Positions 33,890 through 41,520 of a stretch of DNA of 64,000 bases are shown here, piece by piece. The notes under the pieces were generated by a model. It saw only the letters and a list, made by a program, of their open reading frames with translations, made no database searches and had not been told where the DNA came from. The stretch lies in assembly GCF_001653335.1 (NCBI RefSeq), contig NZ_CP015079.1:806001-870000 (forward strand), in the 5' to 3' direction. The position numbers and the translations under genes are program-made. The first letter of the stretch is position 1. Every line of letters begins with the position of its first letter. The stretch is from Nocardioides dokdonensis FR1436 (GTDB lineage Bacteria; Actinomycetota; Actinomycetes; Propionibacteriales; Nocardioidaceae).

Positions 33890-34753
33890 ATGGCGAGTCT
33901 CGCCGACGACGTGACGCACGGCTTCGACGCCCTGCGGCGCCTCGTCGTCCGCGCTGTCGAAGCCGCCTCCCTCGCCACCACCCCGCTCGATCCGTGGGCC
34001 CCCGTGCCGGCGCTCGCCGCGGCCGCCGTGCCCGGCGCGCCGCCCGCGCGGCTCCTGCAGCTGCTGCTCCAGACCGTCGCGGACGACAGCCTCCACATCG
34101 ACGCGCCGAACGGTCCCGCCCATCCCGGCGACCCGGACGGTCCCGGTGGCGCCGGCGCGTACGACGACTCCGCCCTGGCGACCTCCTCGGAGGACCTCGA
34201 GGTCGACCGCACCCGGCTGATCGCCCTGGTCGAGCTGGCCCGCAAGGGCGACGTCGACGCCTTCGGCATGCTCTACGACCACTACCAGGGCTCGGTCTAC
34301 CGCTTCCTGTTCCACCGCACGCGGTCCGCGACACTGGCCGAGGACCTCACCTCGGAGACGTTCTTCCGGGCCCTGCGCTCGATGCAGGGATTCCGCTGGC
34401 AGGGCAAGGACTTCGGCGCCTGGCTGATGACCATCGCCCGCAACCTGGCCACCGATCACTTCAAGGCCGGACGCACCCGCCTCGAGATGACCACCGAGGA
34501 CATGGGCCAGCACGACGACGCCACGGAGGGCCCCGAGGCGATGGTGCTCGCCGGGCTGACCAACGAGATCCTGCTCAAGGCCCTGACCTCGCTGCCCGAC
34601 GAGCAGCGCGACTGCCTGGTGATGCGCTTCCTGCAGGGGATGAGCATCGCCGAGACCGCGAGCGTCCTGGGGCGCAGCGACGGAGCCATCAAGCAGCTGC
34701 AGCTGCGTGGGGTGCGCAACCTGGCCAAGCTGATGCCGGAGGGCCTGCGATGA
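33890..34753 (+). CDS. ECF sigma factor, BldN-like
   Basis: A 287-residue ECF sigma factor resembling Streptomyces sigma-BldN. Region 2 (about 110-180) reads DAFGMLYDHYQGSVYRF, AEDLTSETFFRALRSM and FGAWLMTIARNLATDHFK; region 4 (about 220-285) reads LPDEQRDCLVMRFLQGMSIAETASVLGRSDGAIKQL. About 105 residues precede region 2, including a hydrophobic/proline-rich part like the BldN pro-sequence that is removed proteolytically. ATG at 33890 has GGGAGGG 8 nt upstream; ATG 33869 with GGGAGA is an alternative adding 7 residues. The next gene encodes a likely anti-sigma protein. Confidence 0.85.
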   Translation: MASLADDVTHGFDALRRLVVRAVEAASLATTPLDPWAPVPALAAAAVPGAPPARLLQLLLQTVADDSLHIDAPNGPAHPGDPDGPGGAGAYDDSALATSSEDLEVDRTRLIALVELARKGDVDAFGMLYDHYQGSVYRFLFHRTRSATLAEDLTSETFFRALRSMQGFRWQGKDFGAWLMTIARNLATDHFKAGRTRLEMTTEDMGQHDDATEGPEAMVLAGLTNEILLKALTSLPDEQRDCLVMRFLQGMSIAETASVLGRSDGAIKQLQLRGVRNLAKLMPEGLR

Positions 34754-34790
34754 GCCCGCGGAGCGCCGCAACGATGGCTGCGTCACATCC

Positions 34791-34819
34791 CGTAACCAAT
34801 GTTCTCGGGCGGTCGTTGA
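34791..34819 (+). promoter_or_regulatory. Candidate BldN-type ECF promoter before the RsbN-like gene
   Basis: CGTAAC (34791-34796), 17 bp, CGTTGA (34814-34819). Both hexamers equal the sigma-BldN consensus as I recall it (CGTAAC-N16-CGTTGA), with the spacer one base longer. In Streptomyces rsbN is itself transcribed by sigma-BldN, so an autoregulatory loop is expected here. Confidence 0.55.
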
Positions 34820-34830
34820 GCGTGGTGTCA

Positions 34831-34849
34831 GGACGTCGTGACGACGTCC
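34831..34849. promoter_or_regulatory. 19-bp inverted repeat in the RsbN-like gene leader
   Basis: GGACGTCG-TGA-CGACGTCC is a perfect 8-bp inverted repeat 38 bp before the start codon and just after the expected transcription start. It may be an operator or a leader hairpin; it is too short and lacks a T-run for a terminator. Confidence 0.35.
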
Positions 34850-34886
34850 CGGCTCCCAGCCCCTCCCACCCGACAGGACACCACCG

Positions 34887-36089
34887 ATGAGCCCCGTGTT
34901 CGCAGCACGGCGACGTGCCGACGAGTTCGACGCCCTGGTCGAGGCCCGCGCCTCCGGCCAGGTGGTCGACGACGCCCGGTTCGACGAGCTCCTCGACGTG
35001 GTGGGCGCGCTGCGCTCGAGCCCCCGCCCGGCGGCACGGCCCGAGTTCGTGGCGGACCTGCGCGAGCGGCTGATGATCGCCGCGGCGACCGAGCTGGCCC
35101 CCCGGTCCGCGCTCGCCTCCCCTGCCACGGCCGCGCGCCTCACGGTGGCCCCCCAGCGCTCCCGGCGCGAGCGGCGCATCGCGGTCGCCATCGGCGGCCT
35201 GGCCATCGTCGGCGCCTCGAGCACCATGGCCGTCGCAGCCCAGTCCGCCCTCCCGGGCGACGTGCTCTACCCGCTCAAGCGGGCCATCGAGAACGCCCAG
35301 ACCGGCGTCAGCACCAGCGACGAGCGTCGTGGCGAGCACCTCCTCTCCAACGCCGCCGGCCGGCTCGCCGAGGCCGACGCGCTCACCCGTGACGAGCGGG
35401 GCCAGGACCTGGCGGCGATCGAGAGCACCCTGACCGTCTTCACCGAGCAGGCCTCCGAGGCCAGCGAGGTGCTGCTCGCGGACTACCTGGAGACCGGGGA
35501 CGAGAGCTCGATCCTGGAGCTGCAGCAGTTCACCGTCGACAGCATGAGCGCGCTGGAGAACCTCTCCGCCGTGCTGCCCACCACGAGCCAGGCCGTCCTG
35601 GTCTCCGCCGGGACCCTCCTGACCGAGATCGACCAGGCGACCCAGCAGCTGTGCCCGACGTGCTCCGGCTCGACCATCGGTCAGGTGCCGGCCTTCCTCG
35701 TCAGCGCGGCCGAGGGTCTGCTCGGTGACCTGCTCACCCCGACGTCGACGCCGGCGGCCGCTCCCGAGGGGCGCCGGCCCACGCCGGGCAAGGACAAGCA
35801 GGCCTCGCCGGGCCAGACCACCCAGGGTGGCAGCCCGTCGACCAGCACCCCGTCCGGCGAGGTGCCCCTGGCCATCCCCAGCACGACCCCCGCCCCCGGC
35901 GGCGGCAAGAACGAGCAGGGCGGTGGCGGCTCGGGGTCGAACCAGAACCCGCTCGGCCCGCTCGGGAACAACCTGCCCGACGGTGGGACCCCCACCGGCG
36001 GAGGTGGCGGCGTGGACGGCCCGGTCAAGGACCTCGTGGACGGCGTCAGCGGTCTCGTCGACGGTCTCACCGACCCGCTGCTGCCCTGA
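34887..36089 (+). CDS. DUF5667 protein, RsbN-like anti-sigma factor
   Basis: A 400-residue bitopic membrane protein. The cytoplasmic N-terminus (about 1-95; EFDALVEARASGQ, LDVVGALRSSPRPAARPEFVADLRERLMIAA) resembles the sigma-binding part of RsbN; one membrane helix (RRIAVAIGGLAIVGASSTMAVAA) follows; then a DUF5667 region (LPGDVLYPLKRAIENAQ) and a Pro/Gly/Ser-rich extracellular tail. In Streptomyces RsbN holds sigma-BldN inactive. ATG at 34887 has a poor ribosome site (AGGACA at 34874-34879). A 133-bp gap with its own promoter separates it from the sigma gene. Confidence 0.8.
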   Translation: MSPVFAARRRADEFDALVEARASGQVVDDARFDELLDVVGALRSSPRPAARPEFVADLRERLMIAAATELAPRSALASPATAARLTVAPQRSRRERRIAVAIGGLAIVGASSTMAVAAQSALPGDVLYPLKRAIENAQTGVSTSDERRGEHLLSNAAGRLAEADALTRDERGQDLAAIESTLTVFTEQASEASEVLLADYLETGDESSILELQQFTVDSMSALENLSAVLPTTSQAVLVSAGTLLTEIDQATQQLCPTCSGSTIGQVPAFLVSAAEGLLGDLLTPTSTPAAAPEGRRPTPGKDKQASPGQTTQGGSPSTSTPSGEVPLAIPSTTPAPGGGKNEQGGGGSGSNQNPLGPLGNNLPDGGTPTGGGGGVDGPVKDLVDGVSGLVDGLTDPLLP

Positions 36090-36150
36090 TCGGGCGGGTC
36101 CCCTCTCCCGGCCCACGTCGTGGCGGTGCAGGCGACCTGGAGCCCGGGTC

Positions 36151-37317
36151 TCAGCGGAAGACCGACTCCCGCTCCATCAGCAGCGTGTAGAGCGTCTGCT
36201 GGATGGTCTCGCGCACCTGGTCGGTGACGTTGAAGACCAGCATCGGGTCGTCGGCGGCGCCGTCCTCGTACTCGTCGGTGCGCACCGGCTCGCCGAACTC
36301 CAGCAGCCACTTCGAGGGGAGCGGCACCAGCCCCAGCGGGCCCAGCAGCGGGAACAGCGGCGTGATGGGGATGTAGGGCACGCCGAGCAGGCGCGCCAGC
36401 GACGGCACGTTGCCCACCAGCGGGTAGATCTCCTCGGCCCCCACGACGGAGAGCGGGACGATCGGCACGCCGGTGCGCAGCGCAGCCGCCACGAAGCCGC
36501 CGCGCCCGAAGCGCTGGAGCTTGTAGCGCTCGGAGTAGGGCTTCCCGATGCCCTTGAATCCCTCGGGCCAGACCCCGACCAGCTCGCCGCCGCGCAGCAT
36601 CCGCTCGGCGTCCTCCTGGCAGGCCAGCGTGGCGCCGCCCTTGCGGGCCAGGGCGTTGAGCAGTGGGACCCGGAAGACGAGGTCAGCACCCAGCGGGCGC
36701 AGGAACCGCCCCGCGTGGTCGTGGATCGAGACCATGGTCATCAACCCGTCGAGCGGGATGGTCCCGGAGTGGTTCGAGACCACCAGGGCCCCGCCCTCCG
36801 CGGGGATGTTCTCGATCCCGCGGACCTCGATGCGGAACCACTTCTCGGCCAGCGGGCGCAGCGCGGCCATGAAGAAGCGTTGGGTGACCTCGGCGTCGAA
36901 GCCGTACTCGTCGATGGCGTAGTCGCCGGTCACGCGGCGGCGCAGGAACGCGAGGAAGCGGGCCAGCTGGACCTCCCACTCCTCGCCGAAGAGCTCGCGG
37001 GCGGCATGCTGGAAGGCCGCCAGCCAGTCACCGACGGGGATCCCCGCCGAGGGATGGCGCTCCTCGGTGGTCACGGGGGCCCGGACGCCTACGTCGGGCG
37101 GCGGCACCGTCTCACCGGCCGCCGGAGCGGGATCCGTGGAGGTCTCCTGCACCGGGGCCCTCGGCTCGTCCGGCTCGACCGGCTCGACCGGCTCGACCGG
37201 CTCCTCGGAGCGGCGCCGGTTGCCGGCGAGGTCGCGGGCCGCGGCCGACGGCTGCTTGCCGGTGCCACGCCCGGGCCGGCCCCGGGTGCCGATCGGGATG
37301 ATCTCTGCGTCACCCAT
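36151..37317 (-). CDS. Lysophospholipid acyltransferase-family protein
   Basis: A 388-residue protein with a disordered, proline-rich N-terminus (1 to about 100, including a VEPVEPVEP tandem repeat) and a PlsC-like domain. VVSNHSGTIPLDGLM is the catalytic His-Asp motif in the MGAT-like spacing, and GVWPEGFKGIGKPYSERYKL is the acceptor-binding EG motif. It likely acylates a glycerolipid or other lipid alcohol at the membrane. ATG at 37317 overlaps the upstream epimerase stop by 8 bp (ATGGGTGA), so they form a coupled pair; such pairs recur in actinobacteria. Confidence 0.85.
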   Translation of the reverse strand: MGDAEIIPIGTRGRPGRGTGKQPSAAARDLAGNRRRSEEPVEPVEPVEPDEPRAPVQETSTDPAPAAGETVPPPDVGVRAPVTTEERHPSAGIPVGDWLAAFQHAARELFGEEWEVQLARFLAFLRRRVTGDYAIDEYGFDAEVTQRFFMAALRPLAEKWFRIEVRGIENIPAEGGALVVSNHSGTIPLDGLMTMVSIHDHAGRFLRPLGADLVFRVPLLNALARKGGATLACQEDAERMLRGGELVGVWPEGFKGIGKPYSERYKLQRFGRGGFVAAALRTGVPIVPLSVVGAEEIYPLVGNVPSLARLLGVPYIPITPLFPLLGPLGLVPLPSKWLLEFGEPVRTDEYEDGAADDPMLVFNVTDQVRETIQQTLYTLLMERESVFR

Positions 37318-38407
37318 GGTGCTCGCCTCCGCGTGCTCGTGCTGCGTCGTCCTGGTCCGCCCCGCGCAGCGCAGCGAGGCTGCGTCCGGGCCGGACGACG
37401 GCGGGGTCGGGCAGCGTCGACGCGACAGCGTCGAGCACCCGCTCGGCACGCCCGCCCGTACGGGGCAGGTCGGCACCGAAGTCCACCAGCGCCTCGGCGG
37501 TGGTCCGGGTCGGTGTGAAACCGAGCTCGGTGCGCATCCTCGTGGTGTCCACGCCGCGCCCGTAGGTCAGGAACGACACCTGCTCGGGCGAGAAGTCCGC
37601 GATCCGGGCGGAGCGCAGCGCGGAGCCGAGCGACCCGACGGCGAAGCCGGGCAGCGCGACCGTCGGCCGACGCAGGCGCCGCAGCGCCTGCGAGAGCATC
37701 ATGACGCCGTCGCCGGCGATGTTGAACGTGCCCGCCACCTCGTGGGTGACGGCGTGCTGGAGCACGGCGAAGAGATCGTCCTCGTGCAGCAGCTGGAGCC
37801 GCGGGTCGTACCCGATGACGGTGGGCACCACCGGCAGCCTCAGGTAGGAGGTCAGCGGGCTGTCGACGTGGGGGCCGACGACGTTCGCGCAGCGCAGCAG
37901 CGTGACCCGCACGTCGCCGCGACGGCGGGCGAAGCCACGGACGTAGCTCTCGACCTCCGCGACGTCCTTGGCGTAGCCCGCCCGGGGGGCCCGCCGAGGC
38001 TCCATCTCCTCGGTGAACATCGCAGGATCGCGGCTGCTCGCGCCGTAGACCGTGGTCGTCGACTTCACGACCAGGTCGCGCACGCCGGGCGCGCGCTGGC
38101 AGGCGGCGAGCAGCTGCATCGTCCCGATGACGTTGAGCTCCTTCATCGTGCCCCGACCCCCGGCGCTGCCGGGGGTGGCGATGACGCTCATGTGGACGAC
38201 CGTGTCGACGTCCTCCTTGGCGATCACCTTGGCGATCACCGGGTTGCGGATGTCGGCCCGCACGAAGGAGACCTCACCGATGTCGCCGCGCGGCGGCACG
38301 ACGTCGACGCCGATCACCCGATCGACCGACGGGTCGGCTGCCAGGGATCGTGCGAAACGTCGACCCAGGTCTCGCGAGACCCCGGTGACGAGGACGACCT
38401 TGCCCAT
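37310..38407 (-). CDS. NAD-dependent epimerase/dehydratase
   Basis: A 365-residue extended short-chain dehydrogenase. VVLVTGVSRDLGRRFAR is a Rossmann glycine motif variant, HMSVIATPGSAGG and KSTTTVYGASS follow, and YAKDVAEVE supplies the Tyr-x-x-x-Lys-like position (YAKD, so the usual YxxxK lysine is not obvious). The sugar-nucleotide or other substrate is unknown. Coupled with the acyltransferase gene; a strong hairpin lies between it and the upstream bS22 gene. Confidence 0.83.
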   Translation of the reverse strand: MGKVVLVTGVSRDLGRRFARSLAADPSVDRVIGVDVVPPRGDIGEVSFVRADIRNPVIAKVIAKEDVDTVVHMSVIATPGSAGGRGTMKELNVIGTMQLLAACQRAPGVRDLVVKSTTTVYGASSRDPAMFTEEMEPRRAPRAGYAKDVAEVESYVRGFARRRGDVRVTLLRCANVVGPHVDSPLTSYLRLPVVPTVIGYDPRLQLLHEDDLFAVLQHAVTHEVAGTFNIAGDGVMMLSQALRRLRRPTVALPGFAVGSLGSALRSARIADFSPEQVSFLTYGRGVDTTRMRTELGFTPTRTTAEALVDFGADLPRTGGRAERVLDAVASTLPDPAVVRPGRSLAALRGADQDDAARARGGEHHG

Positions 38408-38453
38408 GCGCGCCTGTTCCCCTCGAGATCAACCGACGACTAGGAGGTGGAGC

Positions 38454-38487
38454 ACCACCGCCGCGGGCCCAGGGCCCGCGCGGTGGT
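38454..38487 (-). terminator. Strong terminator hairpin after bS22
   Basis: ACCACCGCCGCGGGCCC (38454-38470) pairs with GGGCCCGCGCGGTGGT (38472-38487) with one bulged C. It follows the bS22 stop by 7 bp and precedes the epimerase gene by 47 bp. No clear T-run, as is common in high-GC genomes. Confidence 0.65.
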
Positions 38488-38493
38488 CCGCGA

Positions 38494-38595
38494 CTACTTG
38501 CCGAGCTTGCGACGCTGCACGCGCGTCTTCTTCAGCAGCTTGCGGTGCTTCTTCTTGGCCATGCGCTTGCGACGCTTCTTGATGACCGAACCCAC
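38494..38595 (-). CDS. Small basic ribosomal protein bS22 (AURKAIP1/COX24 domain)
   Basis: A 33-residue, extremely basic peptide: [17 protein letters not shown], then [15 protein letters not shown]. It matches the actinobacterial AURKAIP1/COX24-type protein found as bS22 in mycobacterial 30S subunits. GTG at 38595 has AAAGGAA about 8 nt upstream; an internal ATG would give a shorter peptide lacking the conserved GSV start. The length equals that of its family. Followed by a strong terminator, so expressed as a single gene. Confidence 0.9.
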   Translation of the reverse strand: MGSVIKKRRKRMAKKKHRKLLKKTRVQRRKLGK

Positions 38596-38708
38596 AGGTT
38601 GTTCCTTTCGAAGCCGGTGGTCCCGCGCAGAGGCGCGAGGAACCCGGACAGCGTACTGGGCGTGGGGCGGGCGAGGACAATCGCGTCCGCGGGCCGCGCC
38701 CGGCGTGC

Positions 38709-38915
38709 TCAGCCCGCGTCGTAGAAGGACCTGCGGATGTACTCGTTCGCGTCCTCCTCGCGGACCCGGAACGAGCGCCCGACGCGGACAGCGGCGAGCT
38801 CACCGTTGTGCACGAGGCGGTAGACCGTCATCTTCGAGACCCGCATCATGGCGGCCACCTCGGCAACGGTCAGGAACTTGGCCTCGGAGATGTCTCCTGA
38901 GGAGCTGGTCACCAT
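38709..38915 (-). CDS. Helix-turn-helix DNA-binding protein, BdtA/excisionase-like
   Basis: A 68-residue MerR/AlpA-type helix-turn-helix protein: [38 protein letters not shown], then a short helix and FYDAG. This form is widely conserved in actinobacteria, next to the bS22 gene; the Streptomyces counterpart is the BldN-dependent gene bdtA. Its targets are unknown. ATG 38915 is used; GTG 38912 is the next codon and could also initiate. The ribosome site is weak (GGAAG, 12 nt). Confidence 0.85.
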   Translation of the reverse strand: MVTSSSGDISEAKFLTVAEVAAMMRVSKMTVYRLVHNGELAAVRVGRSFRVREEDANEYIRRSFYDAG

Positions 38916-38990
38916 GTGATTGCACCGACTTCCTGTGCGGCACGTCCGTCGGCTTCCCCGCCGACGACTCCACGGCCACCCGAGACGTGA

Positions 38991-39040
38991 GAATAGGGCC
39001 TGGAGTGACTGATGGGGAAGGGGCAATCTGCAGTGACTGA
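38991..39040 (-). promoter_or_regulatory. Promoter of the BdtA-like gene with a 13-bp direct repeat
   Basis: On the minus strand TATTCT (38991-38996) is the best -10 box of this AT-richer gap. Upstream lie two direct repeats, CTGGAGTGACTGA (39000-39012) and CTGCAGTGACTGA (39028-39040), one mismatch, 28 bp apart. They are in the right place for activator or repressor binding. The rest of 38916-39109 shows nothing else. Confidence 0.45.
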
Positions 39041-39109
39041 ACTTTTCTCGGCGTGTCGGCTTGCATCAAGCCCAAATACGGTGAAGCGCCGCACCCTCGG
39101 GGGTCGTCG

Positions 39110-40303
39110 TCACCAGGCCTGGTGGTCCAGACCGTGCAGCGGGAACGCCGCGGCCCGGGTGGCCTGCACCGCCCGGTCCAACCAGGTGTCGGGGTCGTAC
39201 CCCTCGGTCCACCGCTCGTACGTCGGGTGGCGTCCGTCGGTCATCCGGCGTGGTGCGACCTGGCCCAGCAGGCGCTGGACGTGCTCCTGCCACGCACCCG
39301 GGGTCGCCACCTCGGGGTCCAGGGGTCGGCCGCCGACGGTGGCAAGCAGGTGGGTCCACGAGCGCGGCACCACCTGCACCAGCTCGTAGCCGCCTCCGCC
39401 CACGGCCACCCACCGACCGTCGGACACCTCGTGGGCGAGGTCGTGCAGGGCCTCGTGCGCGAGCCGCTGGCCGTCGATCGAGAGCATCAGGTGGGCCAGC
39501 GGGTCCTCGGCGTGCGAGTCGCAGCCGTGCTGGGAGACCAGGACCTGCGGGTCGAACTCCCGCAGCAGCGGCGGCACGACGGCGTGGAAGGCGCGCAGCC
39601 ACCCGGCGTCGGCGGTGCCCGGCGGGAGAGCGACGTTGACCGCGGTGCCCTGCGCCTCCGGCCCGCCCAGGTCGTTCGGGAAGCCGGTGCCCGGGAAGAG
39701 CATCTGGCCGGTCTCGTGCAGCGAGATCGTGAGCACCCGGGGGTCGTCCCAGAAGATCTTCTCGACGCCGTCGCCGTGGTGGACGTCGATGTCGACGTAG
39801 GCCACCCGCTCGGCCCCCTGGTCGAGCAGCCAGCGGATGCCGACCGCGGCGTCGTTGTAGACGCAGAAGCCGCTGACCCGGTCGGGCATGGCGTGGTGCA
39901 GGCCGCCGGCGATGTTCGCCGAGTGCAGCGACTCGCCCGTCCACACCTGGCGGCAGGCCTCCACCGTGGCGCCGACCACGTGGGCGGTCGCCTCGTGCAT
40001 CCGCGGGAACACCGGGTTGTCGTCGGTGCCCAGGCCCACGTCGAGCCGCGGCCGCACCCGGTGACCGGCGTCCTGGACCGCTTCGATGAGCGCGCCGTCG
40101 TGGACGGTGGCCAGCAGGTCGTCACTCGCGACCGGGGCCGGCACCACGCGCAGGCCACCGGGCCCCGCGGTCACGCCGAGCTCCTCGGCCAGGCGCATGG
40201 TCAGGTCCACCCGCACCGGCGACATCGGGTGGCTCGGCCCGAAGTCGTACTCGGTCAGGCGGGGGTCGAAGACGACCGTGGACGGTCCGGAGCAGGCGAG
40301 CAC
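39110..40303 (-). CDS. Acetoin utilisation protein AcuC-like deacetylase (class II HDAC fold)
   Basis: A 397-residue zinc deacetylase of the histone-deacetylase superfamily. GGLHHAMPDRVSGFCVYNDAAVG, YVDIDVHHGDGVEKIFW (metal Asp and His) and VSQHGCDSHAEDPLAHLMLS show the catalytic residues. AcuC removes acetyl groups from acetyl-CoA synthetase in Bacillus; a lysine-deacetylase role here is likely but unproven. GTG 40303 is chosen because TAGCGT (40311-40316) is 7 nt upstream; the open frame extends further but would cross the trpS leader region. Divergent from the trpS leader peptide. Confidence 0.88.
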   Translation of the reverse strand: MLACSGPSTVVFDPRLTEYDFGPSHPMSPVRVDLTMRLAEELGVTAGPGGLRVVPAPVASDDLLATVHDGALIEAVQDAGHRVRPRLDVGLGTDDNPVFPRMHEATAHVVGATVEACRQVWTGESLHSANIAGGLHHAMPDRVSGFCVYNDAAVGIRWLLDQGAERVAYVDIDVHHGDGVEKIFWDDPRVLTISLHETGQMLFPGTGFPNDLGGPEAQGTAVNVALPPGTADAGWLRAFHAVVPPLLREFDPQVLVSQHGCDSHAEDPLAHLMLSIDGQRLAHEALHDLAHEVSDGRWVAVGGGGYELVQVVPRSWTHLLATVGGRPLDPEVATPGAWQEHVQRLLGQVAPRRMTDGRHPTYERWTEGYDPDTWLDRAVQATRAAAFPLHGLDHQAW

Positions 40304-40360
40304 GTCACCGACGCTACCGTCGCCCTGGTCCCGGCGACGTGCACGTCCTATGCTCACGGC

Positions 40361-40402
40361 GTGCCGACGACCTCGACGACCTCGCAGTGGTGGCCCGCCT
40401 GA
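40361..40402 (+). CDS. trpS leader peptide with tandem Trp codons
   Basis: A 13-residue peptide, MPTTSTTSQWWPA, is read from GTG 40361 to TGA 40400-40402. Two adjacent UGG codons (40388-40393) make it a tryptophan sensor. TATGCT (40349-40354) lies 6 nt before the GTG, so the leader mRNA itself starts without a 5' untranslated region. Ribosome pausing here when charged tRNA-Trp is scarce would permit antitermination. Confidence 0.8.
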   Translation: MPTTSTTSQWWPA

Positions 40403-40467
40403 CGGCGGACCACCGATCGAGCACACCCCTCATCCCACGGCCGCCCACGGGCGGCCGTTCGTCTTCT
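40389..40467 (+). promoter_or_regulatory. Ribosome-mediated transcription attenuator of trpS
   Basis: Segments 1:2: GGTGGCCCGCC (40389-40399) pairs with GGCGGACCACC (40404-40414), covering the Trp codons. Segments 3:4: CGGCCGCCC (40438-40446) pairs with GGGCGGCCG (40449-40457) and is followed by TTCGTCTTCT (40458-40467), an intrinsic terminator. Segment 2 GGCGG (40404-40408) can instead pair with CCGCC (40441-40445), which breaks the terminator. All elements of a classical attenuator are present. Confidence 0.82.
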
Positions 40468-40511
40468 CCGGACCTCTGTCGTGCGTGGGCGCACCACTCC
40501 CAGGAGACGAC

Positions 40512-41495
40512 ATGTCCAGCACCGCCCCCACCTCTGCCGCCCGACGGCTCTCCCTGCTCACCCCCAGCGGGCACCTGACGCTGGGCAACCTCCTCGGCGC
40601 CCTCCGCCCGCTCGTGGCGGGCCAGGGCGACCACGACTGCTTCGTCGGGGTCTCCGACCTGCATGCCATGACCGACGGCCACGACCCTGCCGTGCTGCGC
40701 AGCCGCAGCAGCGAGCTGGCGGCGCTGCTCGTCGCCGTCGGGCTCGACGACAGCACGCTGTTCGTGCAGAGCCGGGTGCCGGCGCACCGGCAGCTGGCGT
40801 TCCTGCTCGAGTGCGTGGCCTCGACCGGCGAGCTGGGACGGATGATCCAGTTCAAGCAGCGACGGCGGACGAACGGCTCCAGCCGTGCGGCGCTCTTCAC
40901 CTACCCCGTCCTGATGGCGGCCGACATCCTGCTCTACCAACCGCACCAGGTGCCGGTGGGTGAGGACCAGCGCCAGCACGTCGAGCTCGCCCGCGACCTG
41001 GCGCTGCGGTTCAACCGCACCTACGGGCCGGTGTTCACGGTGCCGGAGGTGGCCGTCGCGCCGGCCGGGGCACGGGTGATGGACCTGCAGCGACCGACCG
41101 TGAAGATGAGCAAGTCCAGCGCCGAGCCAGCCGGTGTGATCGGGCTGCTCGACCCGCCGGACGTGGTGCGCCGCAAGATCGCCCGGGCCGTCACCGACGC
41201 CGACACCGGGCCGGGCGCGGTGCGCCCCGACCGCGAGGACAAGCCCGGCATCACGAACCTGCTCGACGTGCTGGTCGCCTGCGGCGGTTCCCCCGACGGG
41301 CTGAGCACCTACGGCGCGCTCAAGCGAGCGGTCACCGACGCCGTGCTCGGCGTCCTCGAGCCGGTGCAGCGCCGGCACGCGGGCCTGCTCGCCGACCCGG
41401 CGCACCTGGAGGAGGTGTACGCCCGCGGCGAGGCGCGCTGCCGCGAGGTCACCGCACCGGTCCTCGCGGCGGCCGAGTCGGCGATGGGGCTGTGA
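40512..41495 (+). CDS. trpS: Tryptophanyl-tRNA synthetase
   Basis: A 327-residue class I aminoacyl-tRNA synthetase. LLTPSGHLTLGNLLGAL is the HIGH-type motif (TPSGHLTLGN), and VKMSKSSAEPAG holds KMSKS (about 198-202). ATG 40512 has AGGAGA at 40502-40507. An attenuator with a Trp-Trp leader peptide precedes it. In Streptomyces coelicolor the attenuated trpS copy is the accessory, indolmycin-resistant form; by analogy this may be an inducible enzyme, with a housekeeping copy elsewhere, but that is inference. Confidence 0.93.
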   Translation: MSSTAPTSAARRLSLLTPSGHLTLGNLLGALRPLVAGQGDHDCFVGVSDLHAMTDGHDPAVLRSRSSELAALLVAVGLDDSTLFVQSRVPAHRQLAFLLECVASTGELGRMIQFKQRRRTNGSSRAALFTYPVLMAADILLYQPHQVPVGEDQRQHVELARDLALRFNRTYGPVFTVPEVAVAPAGARVMDLQRPTVKMSKSSAEPAGVIGLLDPPDVVRRKIARAVTDADTGPGAVRPDREDKPGITNLLDVLVACGGSPDGLSTYGALKRAVTDAVLGVLEPVQRRHAGLLADPAHLEEVYARGEARCREVTAPVLAAAESAMGL

Positions 41496-41520
41496 GCCCG
41501 GTGGCGCGGCTCCGACGTCC

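Noticed and set aside
40361..40402. Reading the WWPA peptide as the C-terminus of a long frame starting near 39053
   Set aside because: That frame is antisense to acuC and has no coding character; the GTG with its own -10 box and the attenuator behind it explain the peptide better.
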